Positions 1 to 11,746 of a stretch of 64,000 bases of DNA are shown here, in pieces (positions within the stretch are counted from its first letter, which is position 1; each line of letters opens with the position of its first letter). A program made the position numbers and the translations under genes. Location of the stretch: positions 21,928,501-21,992,500 of the forward strand of contig CM075770.1 in the NCBI GenBank assembly GCA_037974665.1, read 5' to 3'. The notes beneath the pieces were generated by a model. That model worked only from the letters and a program-made list of their open reading frames with translations. It had not been told where the DNA came from and ran no database searches. The stretch is from Ehretia macrophylla (taxonomy: Eukaryota > Streptophyta > Magnoliopsida > Boraginales > Ehretiaceae).

Positions 1-1132
1 AGTCTTTAACCCTGTGCTGATCACTGCCGCACCCTGTACACTTGTTATGTTTCTTCCAACAAACATCCTCAGTGTGACCCTGACGCTGACAGAAGCTGCA
101 CTGCTGGTGACGTCTTGCAACAGTGCCTCCCGAAGGAGCTCTGTAAGTAGAGGTAGCTGAACTACCCTGCTGCGAACGGGAAACTGCTGGACGGAACTGA
201 CTCTGAGTCTGACTCTGAACTGGTCGTGCCTGAGTCTGAGTAGGCCCTGTGTAACTCTGAGTCTGTCTCGACTACGAACTCTGCCCAACTGATACAGCCT
301 GCCCCTGGTACCCTTGACTCTGAGACTGAAACCGTTTACTCGATTGACTGGTCTCGGCTAATACATCGGCTTTCCGTTTCTCATATCTCGAGGCAGCTCG
401 GACTACTGCAGCATAGTTAGGAAAATCATTTGAAGACAAGTTCAGCATAATATCTCTCCTCAAACCCATGATGAACCTCTGAATCTTCATGTCCTCCGGC
501 TGAATTAAAGCGGGTGCATAACGGGAAAGCCGGGTAAAAGTAGCCTCGTATTGATCTACGGTCATATTTCCCTGCTTCAAGTTTATGAACTCAGTTTGTC
601 GCCTCTCGCGGGCAACTACCGATATATACTTGTCTCGAAACTCTCGGACAAAATCGGCCCACGAATGATGACCTCCCTCAGCTCCCCATTTCTCACTGAT
701 GGTATTCCACCAATCTTCAGCATCACCCTCGAGAAAGAAAGTAGCATAAGTAATCTTCCTGTCATCATGGCACTCCAGTATCGCTGCCACTCTCTCGAAC
801 TTCCTTAGCCACATCTCAGCTTTCATATCATCCGGCTCCCCAAAGAAAGTATAGGCCCCATGATGTATAAACCGATCATACAGATTCCCTCCGATAGGAC
901 CACTACCTCCGGCTCTCGCAGCCTGATTACCTGCAACGACCCCTGGTTGACCCTGTTGTGTAACAAACTGGGCGATAGTGTTCATAGCTGTGGCCATCGT
1001 GGCCAAGATCTGTGCAGTGCTTGGTTCTTGAACCTGCGGTGCATTTTCGGCTACCTCAGCTTCTTGCCCCTGAACCCCCTCGGGTTCTCCACCAACATTC
1101 GTATTATCAGCACGACGGCGAGGCCCCATCAC
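1..1132 (-). pseudogene. gag: gag polyprotein of element A (3' end outside window, one stop codon)
   Basis: The capsid/nucleocapsid precursor packages the retrotransposon RNA. The frame opens with MMGPRRRADNTN and keeps the retrotransposon gag domain (roughly residues 90-240), with FFGEPDD, the GDAEDWWNT block, EFRDKY and LKQGNMTVDQYEATF. A TAG at 272-274 interrupts it. Beyond the stop the same frame continues through a Gln/Ser-rich linker to CCHC zinc knuckles at about 25-110 (Cys-x2-Cys-x4-His-x4-Cys, starting CSFCQRQGH) and a second Cys-x2-Cys motif at the window edge. The stop is compatible with a C-to-T change. This gag is clearly more divergent than those of D and F, which resemble each other, so A is a separate family. 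Confidence 0.88.
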
Positions 1133-1465
1133 GAATAGCTAGAATGCAAAGTGTTATGACAGGTATATATATATGTATATATGCAATTTATAAGTAAACA
1201 CATAAAGAAGAGTCCAATTAGATTCACATAAAGTCAAGTGCATAGAAGTTCAAATAAATATTCCACATTCTTGAAGTAAACATAAATCACTAGATCATAC
1301 TTGACATTCTAGACTCTTGATATTCTATTTCCATGCTAACATGTTCATTCCTTATTCAAATTTCACTTAGGTCAATCAAAATCAAGGACTCATGTATTCA
1401 CAAAGTCACATAACAAATCTCTACCCACAGACCGAGAAATTTAACCCGGCTTCATGCAATCTATA

Positions 1466-1477
1466 GCTCTGATACCA
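1466..1477 (-). promoter_or_regulatory. Primer binding site of element A
   Basis: The minus strand reads TGGTATCAGAGC, complementary to the 3' end of initiator tRNA-Met, six bases inside the 5' LTR. This primes minus-strand DNA synthesis. It fixes the element's orientation and the LTR edge at 1484. The stretch 1133-1465 between it and the gag start is untranslated leader with no other feature seen. Confidence 0.9.
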
Positions 1478-1483
1478 CTTAAA

Positions 1484-3970
1484 TGTCACGCCCCGACCCA
1501 ACCCCCAAGCTAAAGGTTAAGGCCGGACCCGACACACGGACAGAGTCTCCCCTGTACCGTGGACATTCTAAAAACCTGTAAACGCTTAAACAAGGTCCCA
1601 ACAACACATATAAGCTTTTCTTAATTAAACAATAAAGCTATAAGGCCATCCGAGCCTTATAGTACACAATATCTCCAAAACACACAAGCATGCGAGAACT
1701 TGTTGTCAGCATAGTCTTATAATCATAACATTCTAGGAAATCAATAAAACAACTTAAGGGATAAAGCATTCTACATCAACCATCCACTCCCAAGCATGCA
1801 AGGAAATAAGGCAAGAATAAAAGTTATTACAGTTCATAGACTTTCAAAGCTACAACCCAACCAACTAATCTTCGACTTATACAACAAGCATATACATAGC
1901 CTTTGGGATACAAATAGTACATAAAGTAATCAGATGAGTCTTCCACATAACAGCAAAATCATTAACCACCTCAAGTTATCAGATACAGCAACTAAGGTAA
2001 CGGCTCGATCTGAACTTCTTCTTCCTCAACTAAATCAACAAGCTGGGCATCACCCTCCGCGTCTCCTGGAACAGATATCGAGGTATGAGCAACCACTATT
2101 GCCCAGTGAGGGATATAGTCCCGAGGCGTGCAATGCAACATATAATACAATCATGCAACAATAACACTTAAACAATTAAAGAAACAACGATACCTTAAAT
2201 AACCACACATTTAAAAGGATACGTTTCAACAATCCCCTATACACCAATCTTCACTGGTCTTCAATCACGATCCACGAACCACGAGCACGATCACGATAAG
2301 CCGGCATAACCCCAATCACTCCAGTGGGTGTACTCCGGATGTACCCCGAATCCTACGACCCAACATCCCCTGGCAATCTCCGGACCAGGCGAATGAGGGA
2401 ATAGGGCACGGAGTTTGAATATCCACCGGCAAGCCCTCTGCCGCCCAGTCGATATTCAACACATCCGCCCCTGACACTATGGTTGCGCAACCACTATGCA
2501 ATGCACTCAACGATGGCAAGTTAATAACAATAATATAAGCATTTACACATATGAGGATCAACAAAGTAGGTTGACCTCGTTGCAATTAGGATAGAAGCAA
2601 AGATAGAAGCTAATAAGCAGTTTACAAATGAACTTATACCATATAAGCATAGAATCATTCCAAAAGTTCCAAATCAATTTAAAATCATATATAAACACTT
2701 AAGAAGTCCTGACATGGGTTTAGAAGTGTGAGACAACTTAAATTGCACCTAAACCTCTTTGTTCTTCGAACTATTTCTCTTCTAAACCAAAGTTAATGAT
2801 TTCATTTTCAAAGAAAACTCTCCCAACCTTCTAAATAACCCCCAAGGTACCCTCTCAACCCTCGAACTCAATCAAATACCCGCGTTTACCCCGAAAGCCC
2901 CAATTTCCCTCTTTTGGCTTTAAACCACACCTACATTGTCCGGGCTTCAAACAAGGGATATCAAAGCATCTATAGCACCTAGGTAGCCTAAGGATACTAG
3001 AATTGAAGCCCGAATCCACCCGGATTCGTATTAACCCCGAAAGCCCCAACTTAAAGTCGGCTATTTTCCATTTTTAGGCGATTTAAGTGCAATGCAAGTG
3101 TACGGGGCTATTTAATTATCTTCACTAGTACCTAAGGCATCAATTAGAAGCATTAATTCAAGCCAATTCAAGCAATTACACAAAACCCTAGAAAAAACGT
3201 CACTATTCACCCTAAAAATCAAACTAACGATTCTAACCGTTTAAATTGCGAAACGACGGTTCAAAAGTGTTCTCTAGCATTCATATAGATAGTATATTAG
3301 CATAGATAACAATTATAATGGCATATAATCATATTTTCAACAAATCAATAAATGAGCAACTATTTAAAAATGCAAAAATAAGTTGTGAAATCCCTCACCA
3401 CTACACGTAGGAGCACCTAGGAACCTTGCAAACACCCTACACTAGTTGCTCAAGGCTTGGCTTGGCTTGAATTGAAGAGTTGAAGATGGAAAAATGCTCC
3501 CAAGTGCAAGGAGGGGCTGTCGGGTTTGGGGCTGCTGTTTCAGCTTTCTATTTTTTTTTTCTTTTACATTTTGTGAGTTTAAGTGATATAATAAGGGGTT
3601 GAGTTGAGGTGGGGTCAATTTGGTGCTTAAGTGATCTAATAAAATGTGCGTAGTAAGCTTTAAAACGAGCTTAGATGGTAAAATATATGCTAGCTAATTA
3701 ATTACCTAAGTTAGTTACGTAACACTATTCACTCAACTACTAAAGTCATTTTCTAAACGAGCCTTCCTAACGCCTTAAGCTCAAATGCACATTTTTCCCA
3801 CTACTTTCACAATTAATATGATTTAATAAAAATGCTAATTAACTAATAGAAGGCAGTTTAAAAACGGAGTAAATAGTAGTCATAAAAGTCTGTTAATAAG
3901 GCATAGAAGTAAATGCGCAAACAAGGGATGCAACAGTAATTAAATGCATGGCTAATTCTCGGGTGTCACA
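1484..3970 (-). repeat. 5' LTR of element A (2,487 bp)
   Basis: It is bounded by TGTCACGCCCC on the plus strand at 1484 and GGGTGTCACA ending at 3970. It contains the conserved LTR hairpin at 2087-2104 (minus strand GGGCAATAGTGGTTGCTC) after CCCTCACT, and the second LTR stem at 2369-2389. A similar module starts B at 3971, which runs in the opposite direction. ORFs inside it (for example 2316-2585 minus) are chance frames. Confidence 0.85.
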
Positions 3971-4831
3971 GGGTACATCCGGAGTACACCCACTGGAGTG
4001 TTTGGGGTTATGCCGGCTTATCGTGATCGTGATCGTGGTTCGTGGATCGTGAATGAAGACCAGTGAAGATTGGTGTATAGGGGTTATGAGAAATGTATCC
4101 TTTCAAATATGTGGTTATTTAAGCTATCATTGTTTCTTGATTTGCTCAATTGTTATTGTTGTTAACTGTATTACTTGTCGCATTGCACACCCCGGGACCT
4201 TATCCCTCACTGGGCAACAGTGGTTGCTCATACCTCGCTAACATGTTTCAGGTGGCGCAGTTGGAGGAGTGGCAGTAGTTGCGGTGTCGAGGTGCGTGAG
4301 GTAGGCTATGTTCTTGTTGATGAGAGTAGGACTTGTTTTGTTTACTTTATGTTCTATTTTGTAACCTAAGTGATGTGGGTATATTATATAGTTTGCAAAT
4401 TGAGGGATAGATGTTGTAGTGGTAGATTTAGAACCATGGCATGTAATAACTTATATTTCTGCTATTAGCTGCTTCGCATGCTTGGGAGTGAATGACTGGT
4501 TGTTTTCAATTTCTAAGAATACTTAAAAGCTATCATGGAGTGGCATGATAAGCGGTTTTGTAAAGAAGTTAAGTTATGAATGCATGCTTGTCTGTATCTA
4601 AACTGTTTGTATGTCTTAAGTCTCGGATGGCCTTAAAGCTAAGATCTTTAGTTATAAATGAATGTCTTGTTATGTTGTGGCTTTATTGAGCATTTACAGG
4701 TTTGAAAAATGTCCGCGGTACAGAGGAAACTTTGTCCGTTTTTCCCTAAAATTTTGAGACTGGGATGGAATTGGGTTGAGAATAGCTTGGTTATTAGAGC
4801 ATCCGGGCTCGTGAGGGATCGGGGCGGTACA
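3971..4831 (+). repeat. LTR B, 3' portion (plus strand)
   Basis: The sequence begins with a module that is the reverse complement of the interior of LTR A (GGGTACATCC, then a cluster of GATCGTG repeats near 4020). It continues through the conserved hairpin GGGCAACAGTGGTTGCTC at 4212-4229 and ends GAGGGATCGGGGCGGTACA at 4831. At that point the sequence switches into the middle of LTR C. The left part of B is displaced by element A and lies outside the window. Whether B is a solo LTR or the 3' LTR of a full element cannot be told. Confidence 0.75.
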
Positions 4832-6675
4832 CACGGAGCTAGAGCAAACCAACCTTGGCAGCCCGAGACTACCCAGAGAGGCCCATCACTCACGCGCCTG
4901 ACACTTATGCAATGCAATACGAGATACAAGCAATTAACGAGCAATAGCACGAAAGTGCAGATTAGTGGCGATAAAGGAGATATCAAGCATTTACAATTAA
5001 CATTAGCATTCAATTAACTTTTCAAGCATAACTATCATTAATAGCAACAAGAACACCAATTAAACAACTAACAGCAGTTCAAACATGATAACGACAAATA
5101 TCACTATTCAATCTCTAACTTCCAAAGGCAATTACGAGCAAACTAGCTACGGGATTAGGAAACCGATTTCACTACATTCACTTAGGCACTCCAAGGCACG
5201 TTTCTTTGTCACTAAACCTCACTTTCCCAACTGAATCCCGAAATTCCACCTACTGCGTTTGAACTACAGCTATGCTAACTGGTCACTCAATCAGCACTAC
5301 GACAGTGCCAAAAGTGCTTCCATGCCCTCAATAGCAAAACCCCCATCTCAATTCGAGCATGGTCAACTTTTGGTCAAACGGCCCCTTTACGTTTCTTTGT
5401 CTAATTTCCAATTTTAACAAAGGCCGGTCCATTTTTATTGCACATTTTATATTTCTATCGTTAATGGCACCTATCCAAATCAAGAAATCGCAATTCGGAT
5501 AAAAAATCCAAAATTCTAGGGTTTTACTATTCATTTTTACTATTCACGTTCTTGCCTAAATATACTTTGCATTTCTTACCATAAAAATGGCCAAATAACT
5601 AACAAACAATGCTTTACGAACCCTAAAGAGGCAATTCCAAGCAATTTCAAGCATTATAACGCATTAAATATCAAATCTAAGAAATTGAATCAAAAATCAA
5701 ATTTGAATATAAATGCACAAAAACGTTAAAACCCTCATAGAGATTGACGAGGAAGACCCGCAAAGACTCGAGCCACGACCCCCGTCCGATTCCACGCAAG
5801 ATTTTGGCCTAAAAATGCAAAATCAATTTTTCTTTCTTTTTCCTTTGAGTTTCGGCCAAGGGGGGGGGGGGGGGGGGGACTTGGGGGGAATTTGGCTATT
5901 TGTTTTTTTTTGACAATTTTGTCTTGTTTTTTGTTTTATAAGGTGACAAGGGCATTTTGGTCTTTTGAAAAATCAAACTTAACTTAAAAATGGTCAAATA
6001 AGCTTATTTAATTAGCATTTAGTCTAATTCAAGTTAGAACAATGCAATTTTAATGAAAACCAACTAAAACTAGCTAAATTAAACTAGAAACACTATTCAC
6101 GAAATCCAAGAAATATTCTTCTAACTTTCATTTTCGAAATGCCACGATCAAACGGTCAATAAACGATCGCTAATCAAATGATGAGCAACAATATAAACCT
6201 ATAATTTTTGAAAAGTAGAAAAGTAGAATAGTTTAAAATTCACTCCGGCTCGGAGTTACTTTTCTCATTTAATTGAAAGCCGAGTAATTTAATGCAAGAA
6301 AATAAAATCGATTATTAAAATAATCAAAATAATCAATATTCATTTAAAAAAAATAAATAATTTACTATTTCTAGAATATTTCCAAGAATTATGAAATTAA
6401 TGTTAAGATACAAATAAACAAGTTAATATAAACACGTAGTCAAATGCAATTAAATACTAACATTTAAGATGACAATTAATTAAATACAAGAGAATAAATC
6501 CAATTACTATAATTAATAGAAATAAGTAATAATATTTTAATTAATCAATATAAAAATTATTAAAAGCTTCCAAAAGAAATATCAAAATAGTGCAAAATGG
6601 TTGATTTAACTAATTAAGCATTTAATTTAATATAGTTAAATGCTATTAAATGCATGCCGGGTTTGGATTATCACA
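4832..6675 (-). repeat. 3' LTR of element C, truncated by LTR B
   Basis: It is colinear with 9153-10987 at high identity (shared landmarks include the ATTTTGGCCTAAAAATGC stretch near 5800 and 10120). It ends ...TTATCACA at 6675, the TGTGATAA start of the LTR in element orientation. The first part, corresponding to 8228-9152, lies beyond B and A, outside the window. It holds a 19-base run of G at 5860-5878 that is shorter and interrupted in the other LTR. Confidence 0.85.
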
Positions 6676-6692
6676 TCCTTCCCCCTTAAAAC
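6676..6692 (-). promoter_or_regulatory. Polypurine tract of element C
   Basis: The minus strand reads TTTTAAGGGGGAAGGA directly before the 3' LTR start. This is the plus-strand primer expected at this place. The bases just upstream (ACGCAATTG) match the end of the gag-pol frame in D and F, so C keeps the terminal piece of an autonomous ancestor. Confidence 0.85.
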
Positions 6693-8213
6693 AATTGCGT
6701 CCTCACAATTCTTCTTCTAACAGAACTCAGCATCATCTGAAAACCAACTCTGACTAATCTTCATCGGTTGCTGAGCAAGATAGTGAATAAGGATGCTCGT
6801 AGGAAAACCCGAATAGAAATCCCAACCAAGAATGCCAAGAAAATATCAACTAAAGACTGAAGCAAAGATACTGTAGATAAAATTAACATCACATATTAAT
6901 GACAAGAAGAAATACCCCACATACGAATCTCCAGTAGTAGTTCAACAAGTACCAAATAAGGAAGTCAAGGATAGCCAAAGTAGATGCAGCACATATAAGA
7001 CTAAACTCCAAGACCTCATCACCATTTGTCGAGTGCAAACTTTATACAACTTACCACCAAGAAAGCCCAAAGCATTCCACAGCATACCGTAAGCAATATG
7101 AGATAATAAGTCTGGACAAGATTCCAAGTGTAAAACTTCCAATAAGTGCCAACAAGGAAAATACTAGTAGACTGCCTACTAAGAATTCCAAAGAATACCA
7201 TAAATAGTACTATACAATAAGTCTGATAGGAATTCCAAATACCAAACCTACTGAGGAACACTAAAGAAGATACCTGAAACAATGCTCCAGTAAGAAAGTA
7301 GCAAGGATTGCCCAATCAGTAAGTACTAAATAAATGATCACTAAGAATTCTATAGAATACCATTGAAGAATTTCCAATAAGGAATGCCAGTAACACACCA
7401 ATAAAAATCGAGACACAAATGCCATAGATAATACCATGCAGTAAGTCCGATTGAAACCCCAATAGCGAAGTCTACCAAGAAGTGCCAACAGAAGTTCCAA
7501 AGAATACCCAATAAGGAAACCAAAAAATGCTCCAGAGAACAACCAAATGGAACCCCAAAAGAAAGCTACTTTTTTCACAACTATTAAGCACATAGGAGGA
7601 CCTTAGAGATTCACCAATAACCGAGCTCCAAAAGCAAACACCAACTCCCAAATAAAGGCTAGTCAAATACTGCTCATTCCCGTCAATCCACATAACTTGG
7701 AGGGCCTGCTACTAACCACTTCTCTTCAGGGGTGGAAGAAGTCTTTCTTACCATTTCAACAGGACATGTATGAATGCCAAGATATCACATTTATACATAT
7801 ATGCCTTAATCTATTATGCAAGCATGTTTGTAAAATAGTTTATAAAACAGTTTATTCAACAAAGTCACTCAAGCACGACAATCAAGTCAAGTACAACATA
7901 AACAATTCAAATCACGGCATAACCAATTCAAGACATTCCAATACACACATTACAAGCAATACTCCAAGTAAATAACAATTCACGATATCGATTCGATTCA
8001 CAATGCCAATTCGATACACGAGTAGTCACTTCACTTTACTTGAGAAACATTTAACACATAACACATAACTATATCACATAGGTGCATACATTCAAGTCAA
8101 GACACACAATCTCACATACAAGCATACACTTTCAAGACACACTTAACAAGTACACATTCAAGGATCACTTCCCACCAGACCGAGGACCCTGTCCTGGCTT
8201 ATGAGCTAACTAA
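6693..8213 (-). repeat. Internal region of element C: degenerate tandem repeats, no coding genes
   Basis: About 1.5 kb made of diverged repeats with recurring words such as AATAAGTCTG, AATTCCAA, AAAGAATACCA, CAGTAAGAA and AATGCC, at a spacing of roughly 130-160 bases between about 6780 and 7690. From 7690 to 8210 it is AT-rich leader with many TCAAGNCA words. Overlapping minus-strand frames here (6942-7142, 7019-7315, 7261-7593, 7472-7693) give very hydrophobic Trp/Leu/Phe-rich peptides that repeat one another. They follow from the repeat composition, match no retroviral domain I know, and are not called as genes. Confidence 0.7.
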
Positions 8214-8225
8214 GCTCTGATACCA
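8214..8225 (-). promoter_or_regulatory. Primer binding site of element C
   Basis: The minus strand reads TGGTATCAGAGC, the initiator tRNA-Met complement, two bases inside the right LTR. It shows that 8228-10987 is the 5' LTR and that the element kept its replication signals despite lacking genes. Confidence 0.9.
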
Positions 8226-8227
8226 CC

Positions 8228-10987
8228 TGTAACACTCCGATCCCTCTCGAGACCGGGAGTTCTATCAATCAATCTAATCACAACCCAATTCCAAACTCGG
8301 GCATAATTTTTAGGGAAAACGGATGGAGTCTCCCATGTTTCTAGGCAAAATGCAAACCTGCGACAGCATATAAGTGGACCAGCACCGTGTCCAACCATAC
8401 AAACACCTCAAGGCCATCCGAGCCTTAGTTCTCAACAATTAAACACAACAAGTATATATACATTTCCAGCTTAAAAACAATCCTATCTCTTCTCATCTTT
8501 GACAAGTACATTCATGCTTGGCAATTAAACTATACTAATATGTTGCATAAAATAGACTATCATTCCATTCTAATAAACCTAGTTAAGTTAATTACATAAC
8601 TTTTAACACTAAATACATACAATACATGAAAACATACATCTTTGCATCTTTCTACAACTCAGCCACATAACACGCAAGACAACTCTTCAAGCACGATCTT
8701 TCACGTAACCACGAACTTTCCAGCTAATATGGCATTTCCTGGAATGTGGTGGTGAGGAGTGAGTATACACAACACGTGTACTTAGTGAGGGCGAGACAGT
8801 TATCGAGGTGGAGAGAAAGAAGATCGTGCAATGCAAATAGGTACAGTTAAGCAATATAATCAATAAGAAAGCATTCAATATAAACGACAATACAATAAAA
8901 AATTAAAGAAAGCATTAACACAACCATTCAAAGCTATACCACACTTTGAAGGCTATGGTTCACTCATACAAGCAATGTACCATGCGATTCGATTCCACGA
9001 GAATTACATCAATCTCGAGCTTGATGTTGACAACGATGACAATAAGCGCGCAACCATCTTATAACATCCACAGGGTGTACTCCGGAAGTACCCCGACACA
9101 TCTACGACCCAAATCTCCCAGGGCGGTACCCCTAGCGAGAATGAGAATAGGACACGGAGCTAGAGCAAACCAACCCTGGCAGCCCGAGACTACCCAAAGT
9201 GGCCCATCACTCACGCGCCTGACACTTATGCAATGCAATATGAGATACAAGCAATTAACGAGCAATAGCACGAAAGTGTAGATTAGTGGTGATAAACGAG
9301 ATATCAAGCATTTACAATCAACATTAGCATTCAATTAACTTTTCAAGCATTACTATCATTAATAGCAACAAGACCACCAATTGAACAAGTAACAGCAGTT
9401 CAAACACGAAAACGACAAATATCACTATTCAATCTCTAACTTCCAAAGGCAATTACGAGCAAACGAGCTACGAGATTGGGAAACCGATTTCACTACATTC
9501 ACTTAGGCACTCCAAGGCACGTTTCTATGTCACTAAACCTCACTTTCCCAACCGAAGCTCGAAAGTCCACCTACTGCGTTTGAACTACAGCTATGCTAAC
9601 CGGTCACTCAATCAATGCCACGACAGCGCCAAAAGTGCTTCCATGCCCTCAATAGCAAAACGCCCAACTCAATTCGAGCACTGTCAACTTTTGGTCAAAC
9701 GGCCCATTTACGTTTCTTTGTCTAATTTCTAATTTTAACAAAGGCCAGTCCGTTTTTATTACACATTTTATCTTTCTATCATTAATGGCACCTATCCAAA
9801 TCAAGAAATCACAATTCGGATCAAAAATCTAAAATTCTAGGGTTTTACTATTCATTTTTTCTATTCACGTTCTTGCCTAAATACAATTTGCATTTTTAAC
9901 CGAAAAAATCGCTAAATAACTAACAAGCAATGCTCTACAAACCCTAAAGAGGCAATTCCAAGTAATTTCAAGCATTATAACGCATTAAATATCAAATCTA
10001 AGAAATTGAATCAAAAATAAAATTTGAATATAAATGCACAAAAATATGAAAACCCTCACAGAGATTGACGAGGAAGATCCGCAAAGACACGAGCCACGAC
10101 CCTCGTCCGATTCCACACAAGATTTTGGCCTAAAAATGCAAAATCAAATTTTCTTTCTTTTTCCTTTGAGTTTTGGCCTAGGGGGGCGGGGGACTTGGGG
10201 CGAATTTGGCAATTTGTTTTTTTGACAATTTTGTCTTGTTTTTTGTTTTATTAGGTGACAAGGGCATTTTGGTCTTTTGGAAAATCAAACTTAACTTAAA
10301 AATGGTCAAATAAGCTTATTTAATTAGCATTTAGTCTAATTCAAGTTAGAACAATGCAATTTTAATGAAAACCAACTAAAACTAGCTAAATTAAACTAGA
10401 AACGCTATTCACGAAATCCAAGAAATATTCTTCTAACTTTCATTTTCGAAATGCCACGATCAAACGGTCAATAAACGATCGCTAATCAAATGATGAGCAA
10501 TAATATAAACTATAATTTTTGAAAAGTAGAATAGTAGAATAGTTTAAAATTCACTCTGGCTTGAAGTTACTTATCTCATTTAATTGAAAACCGAGTAATT
10601 TAATGCAAGAAAATAAAATCAATTATTAAAAGAATTAAAATAATCAATATTCATTTAAAATAAATAAATAATTTAATTATTTCTAGAATATTTCCAAGAA
10701 TTATGAAATTAATGTTAAGATACAAATAAATAAGTTAATATAAACACGTAGTCAAATGCAATTAAATACTAATATTTAAGATGACAGTTAATTAAATACA
10801 AGATAATAAATCCAATTACTATAATTAATAGAAAAAAGTAATAATCTTTTAATTAATCAATATAAAAATTATTAAATGCTTCCAAAAGAAATATCAAAAT
10901 AGTGCATAATGGTTGATTTAACTAATTAAGCATTTAATTAAATGTAGTCAAATGCCATTAAATGTATGCCGAGTTCGTGTTATCACA
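8228..10987 (-). repeat. 5' LTR of element C (2,760 bp)
   Basis: It runs from TGTAACACTCC at 8228 to GTTATCACA at 10987. Its left third matches the reverse complement of 23985-24837 (the end of LTR E), and its right part matches the start of LTR E and LTR I in style. It contains the variant hairpin at 8762-8782 and the second stem at 9118-9135 (minus strand CTAGGGGTACCGCCCTGG). ORFs at 9059-9334 and 10034-10225 are chance frames that recur in LTR copies. Confidence 0.87.
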
Positions 10988-11440
10988 GCACTTTCTTTGC
11001 TTAGTTGGTGGTTGGTTGCCAGTCTTTTGTACGGGCCATGCTTGATGTGTATATTGCTTGGTTGTCGCTTCATTTTGAGGCTTGTAGCCTTGTATGTAGT
11101 TTCTATTTTGAGGCCTCTATGGTCTTATGTTGTAAGAGTTGAAGGGTTGTAAAGTTGTAAAGATATACTCACGTGACTAGTAAAGAACTGCATGCTAATG
11201 GTTTAACTACTTAGTGGCATGAATACTTGTGTAGTATGCATGACATTTTGGTTTGCAAAGTTGGTTAATGAGAAGATGTATGTTTCTAAGAGAAAGTTGA
11301 CTTGTTTTAAATGATTATTGTGGTTTTCGCGCATATTATGTTGAATGTAGGGTTTTCGGATCGTCCACGGTACAGAGGAGACTCCGTCAGTGTATCGGGT
11401 CCAGGCTTGGCCTTTTGCGGGATCGGGTTGGGGCGTGACA
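10988..11440 (+). repeat. 5' LTR remnant of element D
   Basis: It starts GCACTTTCTTTGCTTAG directly after element C and ends GGTTGGGGCGTGACA. It matches 30296-30748, the last 453 bases of the 3' LTR, with scattered substitutions. The missing upstream about 1.85 kb should lie on the far side of element C. Confidence 0.88.
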
Positions 11441-11448
11441 TCTTTAGG

Positions 11449-11460
11449 TGGTATCAGAGC
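11449..11460 (+). promoter_or_regulatory. Primer binding site of element D
   Basis: TGGTATCAGAGC, the initiator tRNA-Met complement, lies eight bases inside the LTR end. The stretch 11461-11746 after it is untranslated leader without visible features. Confidence 0.9.
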
Positions 11461-11746
11461 ATGATAGTATTGCATGAGCCGGATATGTTTCTCGGTCTAT
11501 GGGGTAAAGGTCTAAAATGATAAAGTGTTATTGTGTGATTGTTAAGTGAAAATGTTATAGTATGACTATGTGAACTTGGAGTGCTTATGTGTTTAAGTGA
11601 ATTAGTTTGACATGTCAATCTTGTGTTATGTGAATTGTGTGATAGGATATTTGATTGTTATTGACTTGAGTGTTATCTAATCTTATGTGTTATATTTCTG
11701 TATATAAACTGCTCTTATATGTTGCTAGCTACTGTAAGTTGTTACT

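Larger units (their letters stand above)
1..3970 (-). mobile_element. Element A: partial Ty3/gypsy LTR retrotransposon (gag, leader, 5' LTR)
   Basis: Reading on the minus strand, the order is 5' LTR (3970-1484), primer binding site (1477-1466), an untranslated leader of about 330 bases, then gag running off the left edge. Protease, polymerase and the 3' LTR must lie outside the window. The LTR begins TGTGACACCC and ends GGGGCGTGACA in element orientation. The gag type, tRNA-Met primer and LTR style match the chromovirus (Tekay/Del-like) group, although without pol the clade is inferred. The right edge abuts a plus-strand LTR (B) at a site homologous to the interior of this same LTR family, so A is read as inserted in B. 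The second target-site copy is outside the window. Confidence 0.85.
4832..10987 (-). mobile_element. Element C: non-autonomous LTR retrotransposon without gag-pol
   Basis: It has two LTRs of one family in the same orientation (4832-6675 partial, and 8228-10987), a tRNA-Met primer site next to the right LTR and a polypurine tract next to the left LTR. The order is therefore 5' LTR on the right and the element is on the minus strand. The internal region is only about 1.55 kb and shows no gag, protease, reverse transcriptase or integrase. It consists of degenerate repeats. It presumably moved using proteins from an autonomous relative such as the source of E or I, which share its LTR start TGTGATAA. 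It abuts the truncated 5' LTR of D at 10987/10988, so it is read as inserted there; GCACT at 10988 is the likely target copy. Confidence 0.8.

Noticed and set aside
6942..7693. Overlapping minus-strand hydrophobic ORFs in element C as membrane-protein genes
   Set aside because: They overlap one another in different frames, repeat the same Trp/Leu/Phe patterns and follow the underlying DNA repeats; no retroviral or transporter domain is visible.
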